Below, one piece after another: positions 25,187 through 37,903 of a DNA stretch of 64,000 bases; position 1 is the stretch's first letter; each line of letters begins with the position of its first letter. The notes below the pieces were generated by a model, which was given only the letters and a program-made list of their open reading frames with translations, was not told the DNA's origin and did not search any database. The translations under genes were made by a program, and so were the position numbers. This DNA is from Polytrichum commune (taxonomy: Eukaryota > Streptophyta > Polytrichopsida > Polytrichales > Polytrichaceae), in the NCBI GenBank assembly GCA_950295325.1, contig OX485804.1, positions 12,586,001 through 12,650,000 of the forward strand, given 5' to 3'.

Positions 25187-25490
25187 CAACGGGCCTTTTG
25201 GTCAGGAGTTGATTTTTTGCATACAACACTTTCCATGTTTGAGTACGTTTTCCATAGTTGGAGCCGGTGTGGAGGTTGGATGGTAGAACATTCTATATCA
25301 ATTCATTGAGGGCCAAACTCCTTTTGGCTTGCCAAGAGGTGCTAAAATGAGTTTTGGCCCTCATTGAACTGATATAGAATGTTATTTGCTCAAACCTCCA
25401 CCACCGACTCCAACCATTCACATAAAACTTACCAAACATGCAAAGTATTGTATATAAAACAACCAACTCCCGATCAAAAGGCCTGTTGAC
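25187..25490. mobile_element. Foldback MITE (about 300 bp, arms about 140 bp)
   Basis: The left arm starts TCAACGGGCCTTTTGGTCAG. The right arm, read on the minus strand, starts GTCAACAGGCCTTTTGATCG, and the pairing continues almost to the centre (ATTCAATTCATTGAGGGCCAAA-type text opposite its complement near 25290-25380). No coding capacity. A partial copy of the right arm is at 31940-32130. Confidence 0.7.
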
Positions 25491-25512
25491 TTCATGGCTA
25501 ACCCTAAAATCA

Positions 25513-28500
25513 CTAGCAACAAGACAAAAATAGCATTTGCAAACCAACACTTCTATACGAATCTACAGAGAATTTACAAATGTTTGCACTTATTGCAACG
25601 AACAAGACCTCAAAGAAAACAGGTGCTATCACATTAAGTGCGTTGTCTGGATCATGTAATAGGAGAGTTTTGTAAAGCATCCAGCACCTGCGAAGAAGAA
25701 AAAGGCGCTCTGGAGCAGAAAAGTAGTTCCCAATAACTTGCAGAAGCTTACTCATGTTCATGGTCTGGTTCTTCAACCCCCTCATAGACTCTAAAAATCC
25801 TTCGTATTCCCCAGAACTAAGGCGTCCCTTCACCTGCTCAGCCAAGCATAACATGAAAAAAACTTTACAAGACACAGATCAAGGGATTTTCCAACAGGAA
25901 CAGGTGTACACATGCAAGTTGCTGAGTTGGCAAAATACCAGAATATTTGAGATGTAAGGGTATTATCCTGCTTTGGGATGCAGTAACTTACATCCTTCAA
26001 GAAGTTGGAAGCCCTTTTGTTTTTTTCTTCGGATGGGAGCCCTTCTTTGTGGTCACTGGACAAAATATCCTCTGGGTTGACAGCGGCCTGAGCTTCTACT
26101 TCTGCTTTAGTGCTTGTCAATTTGGGACGTGCACAAGGGCACACTCCAATGTCTTTCAGGTATGATGTCATATCTCCATTTACCTTTGCAGATGATTCCA
26201 ATGAGGACAAATTTGTTTCAGGATCCTGAGAACCTGTGCATGGAAGTGCAAGCATCGATTACACAATTGCGATGATTGCTGTTTGAGCATCAAATTGTTC
26301 CAAAAACAAGTACACTATCAATTGTCTCCAGTGATAGATTGTTCAGTGAACACAAAGAGAAGGTTTCAGTGTCAGCAAGTTAAGAGTAGAGAGGAAGAGG
26401 TTTAGGCACTCACATGAGGGTCGAACTTCATCTATTACTCGACTTTGGCTAGGACCCAGGATTCTTTGAACACCTATTCCCCCTTTCCCAGCTGCAGAGC
26501 TGTTTGGGAAGTGCACAATCCCTGCTGTGCTTCCAACTGCACAATTTGCAGCCGTGATTTCCAAGGTACTTAATAACTGAGTGCTTTTTGATTTTCGGTC
26601 AGCTGCAAGCAGCTCTGACAAAGACTCCGACGGTTACAAAGGTCTTCTTTGCTCAGGATAGCGTTGGTTAAATAGTGTACCCTACAAAGAAAACCCAAAG
26701 GCCACATCACATCCATTTAGACATCCCTGTTTGCACTTCACTCTGAAAGCTAGACTCAGTGAAATCTAGTAAATTACAATTACGTTAATAATATGCTTCA
26801 ATCTCTCACACGTATCATAAACTTAGTGTTCAAGACCTGTTCGGACAGCATGCAGGAACCAACTGTTGAAGTTTCCCATGCACATGCATCAGACAATGAC
26901 CATATCGTGAGATAATTCACTGGCAACCAAGTTCTTTCATTCATGACAATTAAGACCGAAAGCAGTTAGCAGGAATCATTCAAGAGAGATAAACTTACAG
27001 TAGGCATACTATTCTTCATTCCCATGACGCTGCCACTGTTTGCATTGATATCTGCTCCGGTCTTTGAGGTTTGGGAAGCTGGATGTCAAAGAGAAAATGA
27101 TCTAACAATCACAACAAGGTATACAAAGGAGCAGCACAAGAAGTAGATCATCTCAACCACTCAAATATCAAAAGTGAAAGATTTAAGATATGCTGGTTAA
27201 TATACCAAAAGAAGAATTTGACTTTAAGAAACTCAGGGGATTTCCAGCAGCAAAAGCAGCCTGCTTCTGACAGCCGGTGGATGTTATTTGCTGAGTACTT
27301 TTGAAGTCCATACCACCTGTAACACCAAACAAAAGACCACTGGCCTTAGAACCAAGATATCATTGTTTTCATTCCATGTTCCTTGACCATAAAACCTTCT
27401 TCTCAATTTGCACATATCAAACTCACATAAACCTAAATTACAACACACCTGCACTGATAGCCATAGCCCATGGCGGTTTTGAAGTTTCACTAGGTCCCAC
27501 TTTATCTCTGAAGAATCTTGTTAAAGTGAAAGCAGCATCTCCAAATTTGGGATAAGTCTGAAGACAACAAGGTATAGCACCTCAGGTCATCAACAAGTGC
27601 TGAGCATGTTTTCCACATTTTGAATGTATGAAAATAATCAATGTTGAGGGTGGAACATTTAAGAGAAAGTTCACCAAGTTAGTTTACAAAGACCGACCTT
27701 TATATACGGTCTTAGCCTAGTGACATTTGACTCTGCGGACCTGATTGAGCAAACCTGCACAGCAACTCAGAAATGTCAGCTACAGTAGTTCACAGCGAAA
27801 AATCTTGTGTACATCCAAAAAGGTAAGGTTTACAGTTGAAGCTCAACTAATGGGTAACAGATATCAACCTCTCATCACAGAGTATAATAGCACCAAAGTC
27901 ATGGCGATGACGAATCACACGTCCTACTGCCTGGTTCACAGCCCTCGAAGCTTGCTGAACATACCACTCTTCCCCTGTTAAGACCTGTAAATGTGTTAAT
28001 AAACAAAGCTTGTATTGATATATGAAGCTTCTATACACCTATGATGTATATCCAGCTTATATTTCATACACGTCCAGGTAGTATGGCAGGCTATGTCTCA
28101 GTTCCTGCCCACTGGATGATGGTCAAAAACTCACTCTTGAACATGAACCCACACAATGTAGATAGATTTTATTCATCAGAAGAAATGAGACATTGCATGC
28201 CTCAAAGAGGCATCCGCATATAAGGAGTCTTACCTTGTGTTTTGTAAATGGCGCACGGGCCTGCTCATCCAAATATTCTCTTTTTAGTCTGACCTGTCAC
28301 ATCAATCCACCCAACCACAAGCATGCTTCAATGATGTGATTCACCATGCTTGAATTTGCTCAAGGTCATGAGTGATTTGTCCATATTTCACAAAAATAAT
28401 TCAAAGCTAGAATGGTACCTTGGGATCCATCTTCATGGCAAACGGTATTCCAGTCACCACAACAGCCCGTCCAGCTCTATCTGCAAAGTCAAGACCTTCA

Positions 28501-29090
28501 CTTACCTGCAAAAACAACTCAAAGGGTGCTGCTATCATTGAGTAAGAATCAATCCTCTGAAACAATAACTGGAATATTTGTCAGTTTTTAGAAATTTTAG
28601 GGAAGTCAAACAGGATGCCTCTACATCCTCTGATCGAGTGCTGCATTGAGTGTTGATCAACAGGTTGCACAAATATCAAAAACATAGCAAGAGTGATAAG
28701 AACAGAAGGGGAAACCTTGCCCCGACAAACAGCAAAGAAAACTGCTCCTGGAGAAGTTGGATCGTTTATTTTGGCAATGAAGTACATATGGTTTCAATAA
28801 CCATCTCTGGGAGACAAGTGCCGAGTGCTGGCATATGGCTATGTTTAACTTTTACAGTAAGAGAGTTGAAATCAACATGACCATATAAATTCACATTATC
28901 TCAGAGAACGTTACCATACCGATTGAGGCAATTATCATCTCTAACCTTGCAGGTCAAAGGTCAAAACATGCAAAGAATGTAGCAAAATAGTGTTGACCTC
29001 ATTGGCTTGGTTGAAAAGCGCCGACTCCTTGGGTTCCACAACAGGTTGCTTGTTTTTACAAATTCTCTCCCAGACTGTAGTAGCTGATGG
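25513..29090 (-). pseudogene. RTEL1: RTEL1-like helicase, C-terminal half only
   Basis: Exons on the minus strand, in order: about 29090-28998 (TVWERICKNKQPVVEPKESA), about 28785-28716 (DPTSPGAVFFAVCRGK), 28505-28419 ([19 protein letters not shown]), 28293-28234 (VRLKREYLDEQ), 27984-27869 ([20 protein letters not shown]), 27754-27698, and 27557-27449 (TYPKFGDAAFTLTRFFRD). Less conserved exons follow down to 25513, the last with a GEYEGFLESMRGLK/LRRC segment like the RTEL1 C-terminal region. RTEL1 is an Fe-S DNA helicase that dismantles D-loops and telomere loops. The N-terminal Walker A and Fe-S exons are absent; unrelated transporter exons lie there instead. A one-base deletion near 27717 (GG where TGG is expected) shifts the frame, and exon 28785-28716 lacks a usable acceptor. 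It is a gene fragment, probably not functional. Confidence 0.8.
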
Positions 29091-31309
29091 CTTTATGCTT
29101 TACATGGTGATGAGGGGTTTATGATATATTCACTGGGGACGAGGGTTTAAGATGCGGATTCCTTGCTACGGGCACTAAGATAGACACTAAGGTAAGCGAT
29201 CCCTCTTCTTGTCTTACTTGTGCCTGATGATGATGAAAGAGTGTGTTCTCTGCCCCTGGGAAAGCATGATAACCATTCCAATCCTTGATAGAAGAATTTC
29301 CCATTTTTATGCTTTGCAGGGCAATCAATCCGGTGGTTGTGGCTCCTACAGTGACGGCAGTGGGCCTTGCCTTCTTTGCTTATGGATTTCCGGTGGTTGG
29401 CACATGTGTAGAAATTGGCATCCCTCAGTTTCTGGCTGTACATGCTATCTTCATGTCAGAGTATGCAACACTCTAAAATCTTGCAATTTAAGTTATTATG
29501 TGCTCATTTAGTATCTACCTAATCTGCAGGAAGTTGAGGAAAGTGTGAAGGCCCAGACAAAGGGAGAAGCTGAAGCTGCGAAGACACTCTGTCTGCCAAC
29601 TTTTTGGAGTGGAAGGTAAACTTAAAGTTAGAGAGGTACTCCAATTTCAAGAAAGGCATCCAGCTGCAGAGTGTGGAGTTTTTTTTTGTGGAAATTGCGC
29701 CTTGCCTTCCATGATCTCCAAGGTGAGCAGAATTGTGATTGAATGTTGTTTGATGTGGATAGGTAAAGTGTAAGATGTCTGGCGACATACTTGTAAGTAA
29801 AGACTTAGAAACTCCTTTTGTCACCAATTTACTTTTGTCTGATGAGAACCTTCTTCTTCAAAAACTGAGTTACCAGCTTGTCACATTGAGTTTACCCATT
29901 TTCTCGAATGCCTTTCCTCACAATTTTGGGTCATGCAGTCAGGCGCATTCTATTTGTGAATTATGATATGCATTAGGTGTTTTTAAGATTGTGGTCAAGT
30001 TTTTGTAGTTTAGGGGTTTTTTTATCAACAACGACTATGTATGTGAGAAACAATACTCAAGTAAGTTTAAATTTAGTTTGTACACTTCAAGAGCGGTTAG
30101 CATATCACATTTCATGAGTTATCTACAGTGCTGCAAGCATTTTGCAGGCTGGAAGGCAAAACCATGATAAAATAGAGGTGCTGGACGTATGAGTGATCTT
30201 TTCATAATGTACTCGATTTTTTTTTGAAGTTGATGTGCAGAATGAAGGTTTCTGTGGTCAATTCGTTTCGTTGATTTGTGAGGAAGATGGGGTTGACTCC
30301 ATCGTCGCTCATCTCTGGAATATTATTTTGTAGAACAAACTTTGTCGGAAGCTCCTGCTAATTGCTGTTGCGGCTGCACTTGTTCTCATATATTCCAAGA
30401 CGTAGTTTGCTGGTTTTTGGCAATGTCTCTATATTTGAAATAATCATGACTTCAAATCTCAACGCATACAACATACATACATTCAACGCACATTATATTC
30501 CATGTCAACCTCACAATTCCACTTCTGCTTCTCTGGAAATTCAATACAGTATATAAAACTCCCTTGCAACAACAATACAATTAGACCTATTAGTATACAA
30601 GTTAGCCTGTTATGACATCCTCATAAACCAAAAGCACTTCATCTAGAAAACTACTCTTGTGCACTGCCCAGGGACATGTTTTAGCATTATCGGTCATATT
30701 TCATCTGCGTGAATAATCGATTGCAGCGTGTATTGTTGTGCTGCACCTACACGTATCATACAATCTATACACAACCATACATAAGAAGGTGTTATTATGC
30801 ACATCCTATAGCAACAATTACATGAAGTTATACAGCTCAATAAAAATAAAGTTGTACTCATGTAATAAATCTACAACCCTGACTTCCTCACACAAAGAAG
30901 CCTTCAAACAACTTAATATGTTGACTTGAATAGCTTGGTTGAAGTAAGATATAACTAATATGACGAGGTTCAAAAAAGAAGTACATGAACGCATTCGAAT
31001 AAGACGTACGCAACAATTCAACCATGGGATCGATCGTGGTCTCACAGAAGCGATATGCATGATTCTTGGACAAAACATACAACTTCATTTTTCAAACATT
31101 TATATTGTTGTGGAATATATGGCGTGACAAAGATGGGTAATCGTAAACAACAATATCACCACGTTCACAGAAAATGTGCACACAATTGCTGTGACCAAGA
31201 TGGGCAGTCGAAGGGCTGTGGAGTTTGGTGCCTGTGTATTGATTGTCATCTCTGTGGTTGGTGAGTTGTTTGTAACCTTGATCCTCTTGTTTCAATGTAA
31301 AAGTGGAAG

Positions 31310-31570
31310 GGGTTAAGCTAAGTGGGCCTTAAATGGACACTTTTACCTCTGCACCCACTTATCGCAGGATATGAAACACTCAATTAGTGGGAGATGATTG
31401 ACAAAACTCAAATCGTGGCTTTAGCCTTTTTCTCACATGTTTCAGAGCTTGTATGAATTCCTTATATATTATCAAAGTGATGATTATCGAGCTCATTAAA
31501 TTTTCATATAGGTCTCCCCAATTATGTTGACTAATAAGCATAGAACGGCTAACAAATTTTGAGCATGAAA
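31310..31570. repeat. Dispersed repeat, copy 2, block 1
   Basis: Diverged copy of 24545-24820. It lies in the intron between the second and third transporter exons, so it inserted into, or travelled with, the gene fragment. Confidence 0.6.
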
Positions 31571-31939
31571 TCTGGGTTTTATTTTTTGAAAATTCCAGTT
31601 TGCCAATTAGCAATGGATTTTCTCAGAGTGACGTACCTTAATCAACCAGTTTCCAACCAGTTTAGAGTTATCCTTGAACTCAATGGGACTTTTCATTGGG
31701 AATTGGACCCCTCTGGTTTTTCACTAGTTATTGTGCATCCTTAATCAATGATTTCTTTCCACTTGTTATGCGTGCTTGGAGGTCGTGTTTGAAAGAAAAG
31801 AAAAGAAAAGATAACGCCCGTATTATGCATACTGGCGTGAATGTGAACCCGTTAACCCTATATTGATCTCGGGGATCCGAGATGCAATATGGGGTGTTAT
31901 GCACCCTGGTAGTGTTTGAATTTGAATGAAAAGCCACCT

Positions 31940-32130
31940 ACTTCAGTTCATTGAGGGCCAAATTCACTTCAACACCTTTTGGCATGCCAAAATGAGTTTG
32001 ACCCTGAATGAACCGATGTAGACTTTTCTTTGTTCAAACCTCCAAGCATGCCCCAAAAACTTAACGAAACATGGAAGTTGTATGGAAAACAACCAACTCT
32101 TGACCAAAAGTCATGTTGAGCTAGACGATA
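31940..32130. repeat. Dispersed repeat, copy 2, block 2
   Basis: Matches the right half of the foldback element at 25290-25490 (GTTCATTGAGGGCCAAA, then AAAACAACCAACTC). The order of the two blocks is the same as in copy 1. Confidence 0.6.
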
Positions 32131-32470
32131 ACTCTACTGAACGAAGTCAATATACTTCAGGAGATAAGATGTTTCTTGTTTTCTCCTGGCATGTTATGGT
32201 TGTGTGGACCAACACACCTAGGCGATGCTTATGGTAGGAATTTGAGGGTTTAGGGTTATAGAACAATCTTAGATGGAATCATGCTGAATGATTGACCAAT
32301 GAATATGTTTGCAGGTGAATTTTGCTCTTAATACCATATTTTCTTTGAATATGGCGATTGCATTCCTTGTCGCGTTTTTCTTGGACAATACTGTTCCAGG
32401 AAGTCGACAAAAAGGGGCACTTGTGTCTGGAGCAAGTGGAGGACAGCCAGAAATGAACCGGTTGTGGTGA

Positions 32471-33745
32471 AAGAGTTTGGCCTACCCTTTGGATTGAGTA
32501 GATTCTTTACCTGGTGTAGATGGATTGGCCTTTGATATCTGTATTAAAAATTTAAACACCTAGAATTAACTCACTCACGAGACTAGCGCCTAACTGCTAC
32601 AACATGAGATTCATAAAAGTCATAAAAGAATAGACATTCATGATGTGGGCCAAAACCTCAAGGAACAACACTTGTAATTAGGCAATAAAGTGACCACTCG
32701 GTCCTTATCTCTGACATTTTCAAACCCCATGATTTCCGTTTGTACGTTTTGAAGCACAATGAAATCAGTTTATAGTTGGTTCTACCTCAATGAAATGTGT
32801 CCTGGTGGATTTATGTTGCGATGCTGGAAATGATTTTATGATTTCAGGACACCTTGTATATTCTTCCATAATTGTATCAAAAAGAGAAGTAAAAACTAAT
32901 ATTAGCCTATCAGGCCTATATCCAAATTGCTACTCCATATCAGAACTATGTGTTTATTTGAGTTGCATGCCTATCACTGTAGGTTTATACACAAATCGAA
33001 TGTGCAAGAAAATGCACTTAACTGGTTGAGATGACCATGACATCAATCTGTGAAAGAGTTTTCACTAACAATTTTGTTTGTGGATCCATAAAGAAGTTAT
33101 CTCCACCTACAATCTACATTATACCTTCGAAGCGTATCAGACTAAAAAAATGCCACAAATACATTCTATCTACAGACTGTAAGTTCAAAAATAACTTCAC
33201 TTAAGTTACATCTCTATCACTCAACTACGGCCCACAATCCACTGTAGTGGCTGTTTATATAGTCTTTTATGTAAGCACAAACATTCTCAGGCTTCACACA
33301 CAGCAACAACCTTCTGCGCATTATTCTAGAGTTAAAACAATATATTTGCCTTTGTAAATTTTCTTGGTGAGAACTTTCCTCCGTCTTCGTCTTTTGTGAG
33401 AATGTTTTTTATTATAAAAGATGATGCAATTCCAAACTACCAACATAGTTCTCATTTTTCTAATTTTATAAAATTTGTACCTAACTAATCGTCCATATAA
33501 GTTACACAATGCATATGTTTTGAGATAAACATATATATATATCAATTAGTATAATTTATGATTAATGAAGTGATGGTTTAGGGCCACTAAAACAACAACA
33601 CTACATGTCATTGTGTTAGATTAACAAACTGAACCTCTTTAGCATCACATACGGTTTTGTCCTTATACATCCGTAGCAATTTTTGCACCTTCTATGGTTA
33701 AATGCTCCAAACGTTTTGAAATATACATATATTGCACAGTGCTCA
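32471..33745. other. Gene-free stretch
   Basis: No supported gene. Short open frames lack recognisable content. Confidence 0.5.
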
Positions 33746-33747
33746 CA

Positions 33748-34965
33748 ATGGTGGCCTCTAATGCCAACAGCAATTGCCCTGCGATCAAATACTCTCACTT
33801 GCTCACAAAATTGAAGGCGGCGTTACCAGAAACAACTCCAAAAAAACCACGTAGCGTAAAGAAATTCTATCCCACCGAAGTACAGAAGTCGATTCTTAGA
33901 CGTCTGTGGATACAAGAATTTTTTAAACCCTCCAGGTTTCGACACAGTAAGAGAAGTGAATCAATTTGTTACGGAACATACAGAGTACAGAAATGAATTT
34001 GAGAAGATACATGATGGCATGCCATGTCTATGTATGAACTTCATGTCACGCATACATTGATTATTTTCAATACTCATTGCATCATGCATTGTCTAGTTTT
34101 AAAAAAAATTACAAAACTATGTTGTTTCCTTTCATATACATCTCATTACCACTGCAATTTCCTAAATGCACCTCCTCCTCAAATTACTTGAAGGTGTTTC
34201 TGGATGTGTTTCACATCCAATACGCGAACATCGAAGCTACGCTCCCTGCTTGGAGAGCCAAGACATTATTGAAGACCATCGTCCCAGGAGATTTGGCGCC
34301 ATACCAAAATGTTACGCTTCTGCCATGAATTTGGTATAACCGACACCACAACATGGTCGGATCTTTCTTACGGTCGTGCAGAATCCATATTGCGCGCAAT
34401 AAAGGAAGAAAACATCCAGGCGCAGGTTGATCCACTGGCGCCTAATCCCCCAAATTTAAATCCAAATCTTACATCAAAATCCAATGATGCGCCGATTCCA
34501 ATTCCAACAAATACTTCCCTTCCAAAAAACTGAAGCGTGGTTCTTGAGTGTGTACACTATAACTTGCAGGTACACCTCGTTCACCATGTCCATAATTTTG
34601 CATTTGAGTTGCATCGTTACATTGCATATAACTCTTAATATTGACTACATTGCATAATTCATGACAGGGACAATGGACGAGTTTACGTAGGCCAAACGAT
34701 ATCACCACACAGGCGACTACATCAGCACGTCCGGTCCCCACCTCTCAAGATGAGAGGCGACGCTAAACTATATGTACCATTCGCACAACATTTCCATATG
34801 GACGTTGTGTACACAACTACACAAAAGTATCTAGCGGATAAGATGGAGAAACAACTCATATGCAAGTACCAAACCGAGCCTCTAAAAAGCTACAATATTA
34901 TGAGGGGCCCCCCGTCGGCCGACCCTTTGTATTGGATGCTCAAGAGGAAATTCACAAGTAGATAA
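33748..34965 (+). pseudogene. Decayed gene ending in a GIY-YIG nuclease domain
   Basis: The last part, about 34658-34965, encodes a C-terminal GIY-YIG-type domain: degenerate CIIHDRDNG for GIY, then VYVGQT for YIG, the arginine motif PHRRLHQH, the glutamate in KMEKQLICKY and the asparagine in SYNIMRGPP. The upstream segments look coding but do not form one frame. Segment 1 (MVASNANSNC..., VKKFYPTEVQKSILRRLW) shifts at the CCC of 33928-33930 into the frame reading FDTVREVNQFVTEH. Another segment at about 34306-34530 reads RFCHEFGITDTTTWSDLSYG. GIY-YIG domains serve in repair, homing and Penelope-type retroelements. The family of this one is unknown to me, and a mobile-element gene is plausible. 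Typical intron borders are hard to place. Confidence 0.6.
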
Positions 34966-35619
34966 TAAAAACATCGTCTCCTTCCTATCTATTGTTTTTT
35001 GTTTTTTGTTATTGTCGGAAGTACAAATTATGCACGTTACATATATAAATGGAAATTCCTCTTCTTTGTCTTTTTTTTTGCCAAGTTGTTGTATTATAAT
35101 CTCAAGGATCCAATTCCTTGTTGTGTGGTTCATATAAAGATGCAACTCTAGACCCAAAACATTGTCATTGTAAGGTGGGGTGGCATTGTGTGTCAAGTCC
35201 TATGGTTCTGGGTTGGGTGACTCAGTGAGTTCCTCATGATAGTGGAAGCACCAATGGCCAGTCATAGAATCACAAAGTGTATCGTGTACAGGTGTGGTTC
35301 CTTTAGCCAGTCCCATGCAATAAACTTTGGTTGTCAGAGTTCAAGGGGTTTCTCTACCCCCTAAATTTTAGCCATTTCTTTCCATGGTGTTTGTTTTTCA
35401 GACAGTCGCCACATTCTTCAGTCATGTGACGCTGTTGTTGTTAGTCACTCTTTCAGGATTCCAACTTGCAGGCGCATAAGAAGCTCCTGATTCTATCTCA
35501 CCTGCTATGAAAGTGATCCTAAATCATGCCAGACAGATAACTTATTACCCATTGTGCCAACATAATTAAGCTGTTGAAGTCATTGGTAAAGTAAAACTTG
35601 AAATTTATCTCCAAGTCTC

Positions 35620-35943
35620 TTGTTGGAAGGTTTGGCCGGTAATTGTATATCTTGGATATCTATGTTGACCAAACATTTTTGTTGTTGTTGTATGGTTTAA
35701 ACAATTGCGACCTTTTTTAGTCAGGTGATGGTTGTTGTTGGAGCAAACACCACCGGTCCAGGTATGTTAGTTTTTAGGCATCACATTTCTGATTTAAGAG
35801 CATTATGAATGTAGTTGACTAGTACATTCACAATCTTCCTTTGCTTAGTAAAAATCAACCATCTCTGCTAGCTATCTCTCCATTATGTTTTGAAGCAGTT
35901 ACAGCAAAGATCCTTGTGAGATACTTTGATTTGTGTATCGTGA
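35620..35943 (+). repeat. Duplicated U2AF65 exon block, copy 1
   Basis: About 325 bp including the 37-bp exon at 35725-35761 (VMVVVGANTTGPG) and both flanking introns. Nearly identical to 37575-37903. The match ends abruptly at 35943, where CTAAACTAAC repeats begin. Copy 1 departs more from the usual U2AF65 residues than copy 2, so copy 2 is more likely the original. Confidence 0.85.
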
Positions 35944-36111
35944 TGGCCTAAACTAACTAAACTAAACTAAACTAGCCTAAACTAGCCTGCCGCAGCCTGT
36001 GCACCCATGGGGTGGATGAAAAACATGGCAAGGTTCCTTGCACGAAAAGAGCCCTAGAGGCCATAGTAAAGTTAGGGTTTAAGGAGAGACTCTTTTGCAC
36101 GGCTCCAAAGT

Positions 36112-36293
36112 TTGGTAGAAGAGATTGCAAAGATGGGTTACGCTAGAGATTATATTGCTCTTGAAGCTGCACTAGAGGAGGGCAGTGGTGTAACCCGAGC
36201 ATTGCTATCGAACTCCGTTTGGCAGGACTCCATTGCCAACTTCTCAATGAACTCCTGGTGGCAAAGGAGTTGCAATCATGATGGATGCAGAGG
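36112..36293 (+). other. Exon-like segment of unknown gene
   Basis: An open frame (VEEIAKMGYARDYIALEAAL, then SVWQDSIANFSMNSWW) ends at a good splice donor, GAG|GTGAGT. It lies between the two copies of the duplicated U2AF65 exon, so it came in with the intervening 1.6 kb. I do not recognise the family. Confidence 0.35.
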
Positions 36294-36815
36294 TGAGTAC
36301 CCTTTCACATTCACGAACAGTAAGAGCACTCCTTATATTATGGCAGCTTTCTTTTCAATTTGGGTATGCTTTGATTCTAGCTTCAGCATTGGGCTGGCCA
36401 TGTGTGAATTCTTGCAACTTAATTAAAATGTATTCTTTGCCTTGACAATTGCTATGAAGTTGTCACCAGTTAAAGATAAGAATCGCAAAGTGGTTTCTTT
36501 TGTCATCACCATACTGCAAGAATAATAATGCAGCAGTGTTCAAAAGAATCCCTTATGTCAACATAGGAGCGAGTTCCACCAAGTTTAACACAATGTGTAT
36601 TTGGTACAAGGGTACATTTTAAGGTACTGAAATGTGCTCACATGTTGCTTGTGCTTAGAATCTTGCACGCCTTCGTGCAACCCAGAGTCCACTTTTTGGT
36701 GGGGATAATCCAGAATTGCACCCCTCTAATTTCACAGGACTTACACAAAAAAAATAAAAAATCAAACACCCAATCTTATTGCAATTCCTCTCCGTACACC
36801 ATTCGGGACGTGCAA

Positions 36816-37000
36816 GTAGTAGTCTAATACTTGGATGGCTCTAGTAAAAAATTTGAACTCACTGATAAGTGGAATGGGTTTAGTGTAATATGCACATTAT
36901 GATTGAGTTTGCGTTTATTCTGAGTAGGATGTGGAAGTAGTAGTCTAATACTTGGATGGCTCTAGTAATTTTTTGGAACTTACTGATAAGTGGAATGGGT
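36816..37000. repeat. Short direct repeat
   Basis: About 60 bp at 36816-36876 is repeated at 36934-37000 (GTAGTAGTCTAATACTTGGA, then GATAAGTGGAATGGGTT) with few differences. Confidence 0.75.
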
Positions 37001-37574
37001 TCTTTATGTTGCAGTGCCAGGCCTATGGAAGAGGATAAGGTAAATTCTCTGTCTTGCATGTAATTGTTTCTTCTGTCATTATTTCTTACAAAGATGATTC
37101 CCACTTGCTATAAAATTATAAGTGAAAACAAATGTTTAGAACTTAGCATTGTTGTGAGCGGGATCTGGTCTAGGATTTACTAATTTCGTAATCTTGCACA
37201 ATTTTGCGGTGTTTGTATTAAAAAGTTTGTGCTTTTCTTGGCAGAAATTGGTATGACAATGTCTAAAATTACATTTTGGGGGGGGGAAGGAGGATGTTTT
37301 GCTCGAGGTTTGGAAATCTAGAATTGGCTTTGTTAGATTGTTAGTTTGATTCTTTTGTTAGCCATGTGGTAATTTGAATTTCTCAGTCCTCTATGTTACT
37401 CCTTTCCTTACTTTGGTGCACAAGTATGTTGCAAATTTGTTCCAATTCAGAGAAATTTCAAATTGAAGGGTGTGGTTTATAATAGAAAGTCCTCAACTTT
37501 AGCTCTTAACAGAAAGATTCCTGGAAGAGAATCATCTGTGCCATGAGCTATTGACATTTATCTCCGGGTCTCTT

Positions 37575-37903
37575 GTTGCAAGGTTTGGCCGGTAATTGTA
37601 TATCTTGGATATCTATGTTGACCAACCACTTCTATTGCTGTTGTATGGTTTAAACAATTGAGACCTTTTTTAGTCAGGTGATGGGTGCTGTCGGGGCAAA
37701 CACCGCCGGTCCAGGTATGTTAGTTTTTAGGAATCACATTTCTTATTTAAGAGCATTATGAATGTAGTTGACTAGTACATTCACAATCTTCCTTTGCTTA
37801 GTAAAAATCAACCATATTTGCTACCTACCTCTCCATTCTATTTTGAAGCAGTTACAGCAAAGATCCTTGTGAGATACTTTGATCTGTGTATCGTGATGGT
37901 TGT
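37575..37903 (+). repeat. Duplicated U2AF65 exon block, copy 2
   Basis: Second copy of the block at 35620-35943. It continues without a break into the next U2AF65 exon. Confidence 0.85.

Larger units (their letters stand above)
29320..32470 (+). pseudogene. Nucleobase-ascorbate transporter fragments
   Basis: Three well-conserved exons of a plant NAT (xanthine/uracil permease family) lie in order on the plus strand: 29320 to about 29455 (INPVVVAPTVTAVGLAFFAY, then TCVEIGIPQ), about 31150-31260 (TENVHTIAVTKMGSRRAVEF, donor GTGAGT), and 32315-32470 (LNMAIAFLVAFFLDNTVPGS, ending in a stop). Members are membrane proteins with 12-14 helices and about 520-700 residues. Here the exons between the first and second, carrying the QH and substrate-binding motifs, are missing, as are the N-terminal exons. 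Exon-like scraps at 29529-29620 and 30338-30400 (LLLIAVAAALVLIYSKT) do not belong to a NAT and remain unassigned. Non-functional. Confidence 0.8.

Noticed and set aside
30338-30400. SNARE-like transmembrane tail (LLLIAVAAALVLIYSKT)
   Set aside because: A hydrophobic 17-residue stretch alone does not identify a family, and no SNARE motif was found upstream.
36781-36850. Possible 5S rRNA gene, from the phrase AGTAGTCTAATACTTGGATGG
   Set aside because: Only this short phrase is similar; the rest of a 5S gene, including its internal promoter, is missing.
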